Source: Bacteroidaceae bacterium | GTDB taxonomy: Bacteria; Bacteroidota; Bacteroidia; Bacteroidales; Bacteroidaceae | Direction of reading: 5' to 3' | Assembly (NCBI GenBank): GCA_017938245.1 | Contig: JAGBBX010000041.1 | Location: forward strand, 1-32,619 | DNA: 32,619 bases | Shown: one piece after another, positions 1 to 8,100 of the stretch | Layout of the letters: every line of letters begins with the position of its first letter | How positions within the stretch are numbered: position 1 is the stretch's first letter | The notes under the pieces: model-generated | Told to the model about the DNA's origin: nothing | The model's input: only the letters and a program-made list of their open reading frames with translations | Database searches by the model: none | Made by a program: the position numbers and the translations under genes

Positions 1-36
1 TGTACCTGTACCTGTACCTGTACCTGTGCCTGTACC
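1..36 (-). repeat. Hexanucleotide tandem repeat encoding (Gly-Thr)n
   Basis: Six copies of a TGTACC-type hexamer (one TGTGCC variant) lie in frame with the partial gene and encode alternating Thr and Gly on the minus strand. The array touches base 1, so its full copy number is unknown. It looks like a flexible linker and is a candidate for slippage in 6-bp steps, which would preserve the frame. Confidence 0.8.
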
Positions 37-3000
37 TATTGTAGCAGATGTATAAATATAGTTACCGTTTACATCCTTAAGATAGTAACCACCATCAGCT
101 GCCTCAAGAGTAAGTGCATAGTAAACAGCATCCTCAACAAAGTCACCGTTTACCGATGTAGCCTTTGCAGGAAGTGCAGTACCCTCGATAGGAGTAGCAA
201 TCTTACCATCGGCAACAATCATATAATTACCTGCACCGGCAACAGTAGCCTTCTTGAAGGGAGCCTTCTCCGATACAATATAATCGATTGACGATGACTC
301 ACTCACGTACTCGATACCATTGTAAACAACCCAAGCAATAGCCTTAACAGTGCAGCTGCTGCTTACACGGATAGCACCACTGTAAGCGCGAGCCGAGCTT
401 GTTGTGGGCTCTTCACCATTGATTGTGTAATAGATACGAGACTGCTCGGCAATCTCAGCTGTAGCAGTTGTAGCGTATGTTGTGAACGACTCGGTGTAGA
501 CACCGGGAGCTACCGAGAACTCGGGAGCTTTAAGACCGTTAGCGGGATATACCTTAATAGCTGTAATATACATTACGCTTGAGTAGTTACCACCCTTTGA
601 ACCGATAACGAGCTCATATACTGTACCGGCAGCCTGCTTATCGGCAGCAATCTCGAATGTATTTGTAGCAGTTGAACCAACACAAGCTGTACTTACAGCA
701 GTAGTACCAACATAAACATTCATATCTACATTCTTGTAGCTTGTTGCAGAAGAGTGACCTACAACCTCAATCTTACCAACGGGGAAGTCGAATGCAGGAA
801 GAACAATCTTAGAACCGGGCTTAGCAATGCGCAAGAAGCCGTTATTGTCGTAGTAGAAGTTACCACCGTTAGCAGTAGGATCGATATTTACAAGGTATGT
901 ATCATCGGTAAAGTCTACTGCACTCTTAACACCGCTCAAGTTTGTCTCCTCGTATGTAGGAATACCCCAATTGTTTACAGAGAAATCGAGCACAGCTGTC
1001 TGAGGAAGAAGCTCAACCTCCTCTACGCGGAATGCAGAAGAGAAACTATCGTTCCAGAAAGGAACAGAAGCACCGTCATAATCGGTACCGTCTGCCTTGA
1101 GAACCATATAACCGTATGTATCCTGGCTCTTGCCGGTATCGAAACCACGCAAACTGTACCAAGTGAGCAGACCAAAAATCTGAATATTGTCGACAGCCTC
1201 AACCTTGTTACCATTTTCCATCTTGGCAAATGTAAGGCTTGTCATCTTATCCTTACCCTGCTGCAAACCGCTGATGTTACCGCCATTCTCGAGCCAATTT
1301 ACACCGGCATATTTGCTGTGATATACAAGGTAGTTGCCATCGTAGGTCTTAAGAGCGATTGTGCCATCCTCGTTTGCCTCGCTGTAGAATACAGCCGACT
1401 GGGGAAGAGCAGCATTCTTCTTACGCTCTACCATCTCGATGTCATAATCCTCGGCATTGTAGTTGAGGTAGAACTCCTTACCACTCTTGGCAACCATTGT
1501 AAGGGTATATGTCTTACCTGCCTCGGGGAGAACAATATCTGTTGAACCACAATAAGCATTCATAGCAGCCTTAAGAGCAGCCTCACCAGAAGCTACAGGA
1601 TAAGAAGCTGCAACCTCGATAGCCGCCTGAAGTTTGGCGCGGGGAGCCTCTGTGGGATAACCAACACCCTCGAAATCGAGAAGCGCCTTAGCCTCCTCAA
1701 TAAGAGCAAGTGTGCTCTCCTCGGCAACTACATCAGCTATAGCTACAGTAAGAGCCTCGTTGTAAGCGTTGTATGTCTTAAGGTCGGCACCCTCTACATT
1801 AGATACAGCCTCGGCAACAGCCTTAAGGTTGAGGTAAGCCTGTGTCTTAGCCTCAAGACCCTCGGCGATAGAAACAGCAGCGCTTGAAAGAGCAAACTCG
1901 GCCATATGGAAGAATGTATTCTCGGCTGATACGAGGAAACGGAATGAGGTATAAGCCTCCTCTGCAAGGATTACGCCCGATGCCCAAGCCTTATCGGCAG
2001 CCTGAGGCAGACCACCCTCGATCTTTGTTATTGTGGTATAGTACTCGCCATCGTTGCTACCCTGTACCTCAATAGCATCGGGGAAGTTGTTACCTGCACC
2101 GACACGTGTGTGGTAGTTGAACGAGAAGTTCTGAATAGCGTTAGCCTCGCCAAGGTCAATCTGAATGTAGTGAGGACCATCAATTGCTACACCCCAAGAT
2201 GTGTGCATAAATGTATTGGTGTTGCCGTCAACAAGTGCGGGAACACCACCACCATCCGTGTTGCCATTATTGGCATTGTGCTCCTGAGGGCAAGTTACAT
2301 AACCTGCCGCCTCGGCATCTGTAGCCTGAAGAGCTACTTTGCTCTCCTCTACAGAAAGACCAGACTCGAGAAGCAGTGTAAATGCCTCGGCAAATTTCTT
2401 CTCGTATGTAGCCATAGCATCCTCGAGTTCCTGAGCAGCTTTCTCAAATACAGCAAGAGCCTCTGTCGCATCAAAAGCACCGGCCTCAGAAATAACCAAA
2501 CGGTTACCATCATCGGGAGTTTCGTAGTTGGCAACTACACCGTAAGTGTAACCACCCGAGAAGTTAAGTCTGTTGGTACCGTTGAACTTAATGAGGAAGT
2601 AACCGGCTACGTCGGCAGCCTCAACTGTTACATAACCCTCGGGGTTCTCGGTAAACTTAACATACTGACCATCCTTTACAGCAAATTTCTTTTCTGAAAC
2701 ACTGTAGAGATAGAGTTTGCCATCGTACTGCACGAAAGCAAACTGCTGTGCGGGATTGGTTGCATCAACAGCTACCTCCTTGTTGTGGTAGTTACCATAG
2801 GTAGCACCACAGTGCGATAAGTGTGTTGCACCCTCACCGGCATAAAGGGCACCACGATTGGCATCCTTTGCTGTGATTGCGTAACATTTATCGCTTCTGA
2901 TTCCGGATTCGGGCTCAGGTTCGGGCTCGGGCTCAGGCTCAACAGTTGCAGCCTCAACTGCATATACATAGTGGATTGTCCAACCACCCTTACCCTGATT

Positions 3001-3513
3001 ATAGGTAGGAGTACCGGCTGCACCATTCTGTACGTTAATCCAAGTCTCAGAATCGTTTACGAAACGAACCAACATATCCTCGGCATCGATGTAAGACATT
3101 GAGTCGCCATCGCCGTTGAAGTTAGAAGAACCTTCACCGGCCTGGGTAGGATTGGTTGTTGTAAACACTGCAGCACCCTCGATAGAACCGAAGTCCTTGG
3201 GAGAAGATGCCTGCATATAGGTTCCGTCTAACTTTTTAAGATAGTAAGAACCGGCCTCGCCCTCATTTACGGGCTCCCATACAAACACAGCTGCGTCTGT
3301 AAAATCGGCTGCGCTGTAGGGTACAGCGCCTGTGTTACCAACAAAATAATAATTGTTGGTAGCAGAAAGATTTTTAATGGCAATGTAAGTAGATGCAGTC
3401 TTTGCATTCAACTCAGCAGAGCTGAGACGAGTCTCGGTGAGACTGTAGCTCTGTGCCATTGCTGTCAATGCCATAGCAAAAAACAGCGACAAGAAAAGTG
3501 TAAACTTTCTCAT
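1..3513 (-). CDS. Exported multidomain F5/8 type C protein, 3' end cut by the window edge
   Basis: The frame is open from the ATG at 3513 to base 1, at least 1171 residues with no stop, so the C-terminus lies outside the window. It begins MRKFTLFLSLFFAMALTAMAQ, a clear signal peptide. Residues about 22-195 form a beta-rich module nearly identical to the N-terminus of the 1720-aa neighbour. A Glu-Pro linker follows, then an F5/8 type C (discoidin-like) module at about 390-545, a helical region with a GVGYPTEAPRAKL segment, beta modules, and a chitobiase C-terminal-like (Ig-like) segment at about 990-1045 (NGEEPTTSSA). It runs into a Gly-Thr repeat at the edge. No catalytic motif is visible. 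A glycan- or surface-binding role is inferred from the modules. A VLVK-type tail is expected beyond the edge but not seen. Confidence 0.9.
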   Translation of the reverse strand, partial: MRKFTLFLSLFFAMALTAMAQSYSLTETRLSSAELNAKTASTYIAIKNLSATNNYYFVGNTGAVPYSAADFTDAAVFVWEPVNEGEAGSYYLKKLDGTYMQASSPKDFGSIEGAAVFTTTNPTQAGEGSSNFNGDGDSMSYIDAEDMLVRFVNDSETWINVQNGAAGTPTYNQGKGGWTIHYVYAVEAATVEPEPEPEPEPESGIRSDKCYAITAKDANRGALYAGEGATHLSHCGATYGNYHNKEVAVDATNPAQQFAFVQYDGKLYLYSVSEKKFAVKDGQYVKFTENPEGYVTVEAADVAGYFLIKFNGTNRLNFSGGYTYGVVANYETPDDGNRLVISEAGAFDATEALAVFEKAAQELEDAMATYEKKFAEAFTLLLESGLSVEESKVALQATDAEAAGYVTCPQEHNANNGNTDGGGVPALVDGNTNTFMHTSWGVAIDGPHYIQIDLGEANAIQNFSFNYHTRVGAGNNFPDAIEVQGSNDGEYYTTITKIEGGLPQAADKAWASGVILAEEAYTSFRFLVSAENTFFHMAEFALSSAAVSIAEGLEAKTQAYLNLKAVAEAVSNVEGADLKTYNAYNEALTVAIADVVAEESTLALIEEAKALLDFEGVGYPTEAPRAKLQAAIEVAASYPVASGEAALKAAMNAYCGSTDIVLPEAGKTYTLTMVAKSGKEFYLNYNAEDYDIEMVERKKNAALPQSAVFYSEANEDGTIALKTYDGNYLVYHSKYAGVNWLENGGNISGLQQGKDKMTSLTFAKMENGNKVEAVDNIQIFGLLTWYSLRGFDTGKSQDTYGYMVLKADGTDYDGASVPFWNDSFSSAFRVEEVELLPQTAVLDFSVNNWGIPTYEETNLSGVKSAVDFTDDTYLVNIDPTANGGNFYYDNNGFLRIAKPGSKIVLPAFDFPVGKIEVVGHSSATSYKNVDMNVYVGTTAVSTACVGSTATNTFEIAADKQAAGTVYELVIGSKGGNYSSVMYITAIKVYPANGLKAPEFSVAPGVYTESFTTYATTATAEIAEQSRIYYTINGEEPTTSSARAYSGAIRVSSSCTVKAIAWVVYNGIEYVSESSSIDYIVSEKAPFKKATVAGAGNYMIVADGKIATPIEGTALPAKATSVNGDFVEDAVYYALTLEAADGGYYLKDVNGNYIYTSATIGTGTGTGTGTGT

Positions 3514-3537
3514 AAATGTTGAATTTGGTTAATAAAA
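3514..3537 (-). promoter_or_regulatory. Shared 5' leader before the start codon
   Basis: On the minus strand TTATTAACCAAATTCAACAT immediately precedes the start. The same string precedes the 945-aa gene (16512-16535), and a one- or two-base variant precedes the 1720-aa gene (10349-10372). There is no Shine-Dalgarno motif. Conservation could reflect a translation-initiation element, recent duplication, or both. Confidence 0.55.
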
Positions 3538-3651
3538 TAAGGTTAATTTAAAATATTATCTATACGTATGCGACTAAAAAACCCACACAACTCGCTTTTT
3601 GTCAAAGCAAATTGTGCAAAGCAATTTAATCTCAGCCAATTATGTTCGACG

Positions 3652-3659
3652 CAAAGATA
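3652..3659 (-). promoter_or_regulatory. Bacteroidetes -7 promoter box TATCTTTG
   Basis: The minus strand reads TATCTTTG, matching the Bacteroidetes sigma-ABfr -7 consensus TAnnTTTG, about 140 nt before the start at 3513. No convincing -33 TTG element is seen. It implies a long leader of roughly 130 nt. Confidence 0.5.
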
Positions 3660-3748
3660 CACAAATAGATGTAAAAAATATTTTTTTGGTTCTTTTTTTT
3701 ACAAATTGATATAAAAAAAGTTTGAAGAGCCCAACATATAACTTATAA

Positions 3749-3788
3749 AATAATAGATGCCGACACATACGTATCAACATCTATTATT
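3749..3788 (-). terminator. Possible terminator after the small exported protein gene
   Basis: An 11-bp perfect stem (AATAATAGATG / CATCTATTATT) with an 18-nt loop lies about 30 bp after the stop of the 3820-4701 gene. The stem is AT-rich and only a short T-rich stretch follows, so this is weaker than the other terminators here. Unlike its relatives it is not a GGCAGCGTG hairpin. Confidence 0.4.
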
Positions 3789-3819
3789 AGAAGTTTTTTA
3801 TCTCTATAATGATAAGAGT

Positions 3820-4701
3820 TTACTTTATATATCTCTTGCGACCGTTTACAATATAAACGCCGGGAGTTGTAATCTGCTCTACTCGACGACCTGTCAGATC
3901 ATAGATTGCACCAACAACAGCATTGTTAACAACGGGAAGTATTCCTGTAGCCTGTGAGCCATCGACGTGGAATACGAGAGTTGTTGGAGCGATGGGAGTA
4001 AGCTGGTCGGCCTGTTTTTTGATTGTGCTATCGGGAATTTGAATATAGTATGTCCCCTTTGCAACAATAGTATCGGAGAGAGCCAAACGCATCGTCAACC
4101 AACCATCGTACCAGTTGTTCTCTTCGTCGTAGCAGTGAGCAGTCACTGCACAAATGCTATCTCCCGAAGCATTTACAACCTTTAAAACATCATAACAATC
4201 CATAGGGGGATAGTTAAAGGTAAGAAGCACCTTGCTGAGCGACGACACTGTAGAGTTATTCTCGGGGTCCATTGCGACAATCTTAAAGTCCTCGGGAGCA
4301 CCAATCTTAAACACCATCTCAAAAGCGGGGCTGGGATAGACAACGCTGTCTTTTTCGAGATTGTAGTAGCCTTCGGGGATAACAACTTTCCACTCTCCTG
4401 CAGCTTTTATAGGATTGGGAGTCTCGAGAAGAGCCATTGTATAACCAATAGGATAACCCGTCATTACAGGCCCCTGACCCGAACTTACTTGCACGAGTTT
4501 AGCTTCGCCCTTACCCGAAATTTCCAAGCGGTCGGCATCGGTACCTACAGTAAAATACTGGAGTTCGGTATATACCTGATTATTATCCTCTAAAAGGTAG
4601 ATAGAAGGCCCTGTAGCCTCACCACCCTCGTTCTCGTCTTGTGCACACAATGTTACCGCACAAGCAATGAACATAGTAAAAAGAAGAGTAAATTTTCTCA
4701 T
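3820..4701 (-). CDS. Small exported Ig-like domain protein with YDLTGRRV tail
   Basis: I place the start at 4701 rather than 4707, because MRKFTLLFTMFIACAVTLCAQ then matches the signal peptides of the sister proteins. The product is 293 residues. The middle contains an Ig-like (Big_5-type) segment, DPENNSTVSSLSKVLLTF, closely resembling segments in the 1720-aa protein (VSIDPADGSTVSSLTTITVT). The end reads YDLTGRRVEQITTPGVYIVN followed by GRKRYIK, a variant of the family tail lacking the usual KKVLVK. The tail resembles type IX secretion C-terminal domains, but that assignment is inference. It has no 84-bp unit after its stop and no enzymatic motif. It could be a stripped-down paralog of the larger neighbours or a small adhesin. 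Confidence 0.85.
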   Translation of the reverse strand: MRKFTLLFTMFIACAVTLCAQDENEGGEATGPSIYLLEDNNQVYTELQYFTVGTDADRLEISGKGEAKLVQVSSGQGPVMTGYPIGYTMALLETPNPIKAAGEWKVVIPEGYYNLEKDSVVYPSPAFEMVFKIGAPEDFKIVAMDPENNSTVSSLSKVLLTFNYPPMDCYDVLKVVNASGDSICAVTAHCYDEENNWYDGWLTMRLALSDTIVAKGTYYIQIPDSTIKKQADQLTPIAPTTLVFHVDGSQATGILPVVNNAVVGAIYDLTGRRVEQITTPGVYIVNGRKRYIK

Positions 4702-4753
4702 AAGCATCTATTTTTAAATTATCATTTTAGCATTTAAAACTCTGTTTCGCTTG

Positions 4754-4761
4754 CAAAAATA
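4754..4761 (-). promoter_or_regulatory. -7 promoter box TATTTTTG
   Basis: The minus strand has TATTTTTG, fitting TAnnTTTG, about 53 nt before the start at 4701. It sits in an AT-rich stretch, so chance occurrence is possible. Confidence 0.4.
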
Positions 4762-4879
4762 TAAAACTTTCGGATAATTGCCACTTTTTTCACAAAATAT
4801 AATGCTAAAAAGTGCAAATAAATACACAAATCCATACAAATAGAAGGTAATGGGATTTAAAATACTTGTAACGCAATAA

Positions 4880-4960
4880 TTCGGGAGATTAAAAATCTCC
4901 CCTACACGCAATGAATTTCATCAATGATATATAAGTACTTATCACGCGGACAGTAGGGGC
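4880..4960. repeat. Degenerate copy of the 86-bp hairpin repeat
   Basis: It contains GGGAGATT-aaa-AATCTCCC (4883-4901), the same hairpin as elsewhere but with one stem pair changed on both sides. A CCTACA-GCAATGAA-type flank follows, and a remnant of a second unit (GCGGACAGTAGGGGC) ends near 4960. Spacing and flanks are eroded relative to the copies at 16715-17122. Confidence 0.6.
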
Positions 4961-4961
4961 A

Positions 4962-4995
4962 AAGAAAAAGGCAGCGTGCCAAAAACACGCTGCCT
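4962..4995 (-). terminator. Rho-independent terminator of the 1720-aa gene
   Basis: A 10-bp perfect GC-rich stem, AGGCAGCGTG / CACGCTGCCT, is followed on the minus strand by a TTTTTC tract. The same hairpin ends four other genes of the family. Confidence 0.85.
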
Positions 4996-5017
4996 ATAAT
5001 ATTAGGTCTTTTGATAA

Positions 5018-5188
5018 TTACTTAACCAATACCACTGCGCTTTGCGCGAACTGCTTTGCGCTCGGCAATGTTTGATTAAGCAAGCTTATCAATCATTGCT
5101 CTCACTTAACCAAAACCACTGCGCTTCGCGCGAACTGCTTTGCGTTCGGCAATGCTTGATTAAGCAAGCTTATCAATCATTGCTCTCA
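5018..5188 (-). repeat. Two tandem 84-bp 3'-end units after the 1720-aa gene
   Basis: Stop-like codons end VLVK at 5188-5186 (the real TGA), 5104-5102 (TGA) and 5020-5018 (TAA), exactly 84 bp apart and all in the frame of the gene. Each unit runs from one stop to the next: GAGAGCAATGATTG, the near-palindrome TTGATAAGCTTGCTTAATCAA, then a GCGC...TTCGCGCGAA...GCGC segment, then codons for V-V-L-V-K and a stop. The distal end, with its TAA and AATATTATAGGC, aligns with the natural end of the 1257-aa-class gene at 23718, so it looks like the vestige of the original gene end. Confidence 0.85.
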
Positions 5189-8100
5189 CTTAACCAGCAC
5201 TTTCTTACCGTTGATGATGTAAACACCCTTAACAGCATTCTTAACGCGACGGCCATTCAAGTCGTAGATAACCTGATTGCCATCCTCGGCATTAACATTA
5301 CCGATACCGCTGAGTGTACCGTCAACTGTGAATAAGAACTTAGCACCCTCAAATACCTCGCCGGTCTCTGCATTGCTAAATATATACTTAGGTATTGACA
5401 ATGTATAAACTCCGGCATCGTAAATTCCGCTTATCAGCTCAAATTTAACAACATTACCCTCTATTGAGAAATGTGACTCATTTACGCTACCATTATCGCC
5501 GAAGATATTATATGTATCGATTCCGGGACGCAACGCATCGCAAGATACTGCGTGACTGAAGGTAACTGTTATGGTAGTAAGACTGCTTACGGTGCTACCG
5601 TCGGCGGGATCGATGCTTACAACACCGAACTCAACGGGCTCAACGGGAGCGGGAGCCTCAGCCTCCTCAAGTACCCAAGTTGCAGCAGCTGTGATAGGAG
5701 CGTCGCAGAAGGGATAGTCAACGCCACCAACGTTCTCTACCTTGAAGTAGCCGTTAGCACACTTGATATAGAACTCACCCTCGTTCTTGGTTGCCTCGAA
5801 TGCAAGAGCGCTACCCATTGTTGCGTCGTTCCAAGCGTCAACGTTCCAAGCGCGGCAAACGATGTAGTAACCCTCGCTTGATACAAGATACTTACCGTTC
5901 TCGTTCTCCTCGATTGAGAATACCTGGTCGCTAACCTCGGCAAAGTCGGATACGATTACAGAACCGATAGGACCGGTTGAGTAGTCGGCATTACGCTCGT
6001 TGATGTGCAGATACTTACCGCTTGTTACGTGCTTAACGCGATAGTACTTAACAGGATTGATAACTGCATTTACAGCTGCCATCACCTCGTCTGACACCTC
6101 AACACCCTCAACAGGAACAAACTTGACGGGAGTACCACCATCGGTAAGGTCGTTCATATTGGGATTCCAACGTATCGGATGACCTTCGAAAGAAGATGCA
6201 CCACAGCCACTGCTCAAAAGATAAGTCTTATCGTTGAACTCAGCTGTTACCTGATAAGAAGCTGCATCGGCAACAGAAGTCTCGATATTGATTGCAAGAG
6301 CACTTGCTGCATCAAGACGGTTAGAGACAGCAGCATCGGCCTCTACATCTGTGTAAGTAAGGAATTTACCTGTTGCAACGTGGAACAGATACCTGTTACC
6401 GTCGTTAGCAGTGATGAGATACCAGTTAAGATCTACATTATCGGTAGCGCTGTTGTAGTGGATGTTCTCGTAACCACCGAGAGTTACGTCAGCAAGTTTA
6501 GCCTCCTCGGGGAAGTCCTCGTGATAAGCCATAAATCCGCGACCGTTCCACTCCCAATGCAACTTGTAAACACCATCGGCGAGACCTGTCTCCACCTCAC
6601 CCTCGATGGTGAATGTGAGTGTTGCACCCTCGAAGAAAGAACCGTCAGATGTCTTGTTGATGTAGTTAGCAGGAATTACAAGGCTGTAGGTTCCGGCAGC
6701 AGTAATCTCGCTCTCAAGAACAAACGATACCAAACTATAATCGTTATACCAGTTACCATCTGCATCCTGGAAGCTGGGAGTAGCCTTGCAAACCTCGTTA
6801 CCCTCGGCGTCAACAACGCTGATGGGAGTGTAAACCTCGCCAATGTTGTGGCTGAAGTCTATCTCAACGCGGCTCAATGACTCAACAACACCAACAGCAG
6901 GTGTTGTGCTCTCGATGGTGAGAGGAGAGTTGTCTACAAGGTTGTAGTAGCCACCGATTGCCTCGCTTGCAATAGCAAGACCCTCGGGGTTAAGTACGAA
7001 GAAGCCTGCAGGAACAGAAAGCTGATAGAAGCCCTCGCCTGTTACAGCCTCGGGAAGTGAAAGAACTACTGTGTTAGCGTCAACAACCGTAGCGTCAAGC
7101 TCGAAGTACTTGCTGTATACGTAGTCACCTACCTCGTCGCTCCAAACACCGCTCATAGGATCGTAAACGAAGGGAACACCTGCCTCCACGTTTACAGAAA
7201 GACCCTGAGCACAAGTGAATGTGAACTCCTTAAGCTCGCTGAGCATCTCCTCACCGGTGGGAGTGTACTCCAATACGGGATATTCGCCCTGGGCATAGAG
7301 AGTGGGAAGAACGCCCTCGGCCTGTGCCTCGGCGTATGCGCCATAGCTTGAATATTTTGTAGAGTACTGAATATACTTAGCCTTCTCGACATTGGTAATT
7401 GTAGCTGTACCATCCTCGTTGATAGCGATTGTCCAAACACCGGCCTCGGCAGGAACCTCGTCGCTTACATTGAAGCTGTTGTATGTTCCGCTCATATAGA
7501 GATACTTACCATTTGCATCCTTGATATAGTAACCACCCTCGGCAGCCTCAAGCTCGAATGCATAGTAAACCATATCCTCGACGAATGAGCCTTTAACCTC
7601 AACCTCGCGTGCATTCAAGTAACCATACTTACCCTCGACAGAGAGAGCAGCCTGTGTGCCGGCTACCATAATAACCTTACCGGGCTTAACATCCTCGGCC
7701 GACTTGATTGCCTCGTATGGCTTCATCTCGCTTATAATATAAGAAACCTCGGTTACAGGACTTACATACTGCTCCTCACCGATTGTAAGAACAGCGATTA
7801 CCTTATATGTAGCATCCTTACCAACATACAGATTACTATAGATGCGGTTAGAAGCAGCTGTAGGCTCGTCGCCATTGTCGGTATAGTAGTAACGAAGAGT
7901 ATACTCTGTACCCTCCTCTACTCCTGCTATCTCCGATACGAAGCTTACATTCAGTGCCTCGGGATAAACACCCGATTCTACTGAAGGAACGGGAGCTGAT
8001 ACCGAAATACCGCCCTCAACAACCAACTCTACCTTGATAGTATTAATATTAAGTGTACCTGTTACAGCAAACTCTACGCTCTCAGCCTCGCCTGTCCAGG

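Noticed and set aside
754-1545. Long rightward open frame opposite the partial surface-protein gene
   Set aside because: It is codon-aligned with the real leftward gene and stays open because that gene almost never uses TTA, CTA or TCA codons. It has no domain or signal sequence. The same applies to 2110-2697 and 6179-6880 on the plus strand.
4714-4911. 65-aa leftward frame upstream of the small exported protein gene
   Set aside because: It overlaps the likely promoter and a degenerate 86-bp repeat. Its composition is typical of AT-rich non-coding DNA.
5018-5188. Stop-codon readthrough or TGA recoding that would extend proteins through the units and still end in VLVK
   Set aside because: Each unit has TGA after the live end and another TGA three codons later, and the 710-aa gene also has TAA between. 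TGA otherwise acts as a normal stop, with TGG for Trp. Efficient readthrough is implausible.
5042-5335. Plus-strand frame encoding a repeated peptide through the 84-bp units
   Set aside because: It is the antisense of the tandem units and the gene end, and its internal repetition reflects only the 84-bp repeat. A matching antisense frame at 31818-32105 has the same origin.
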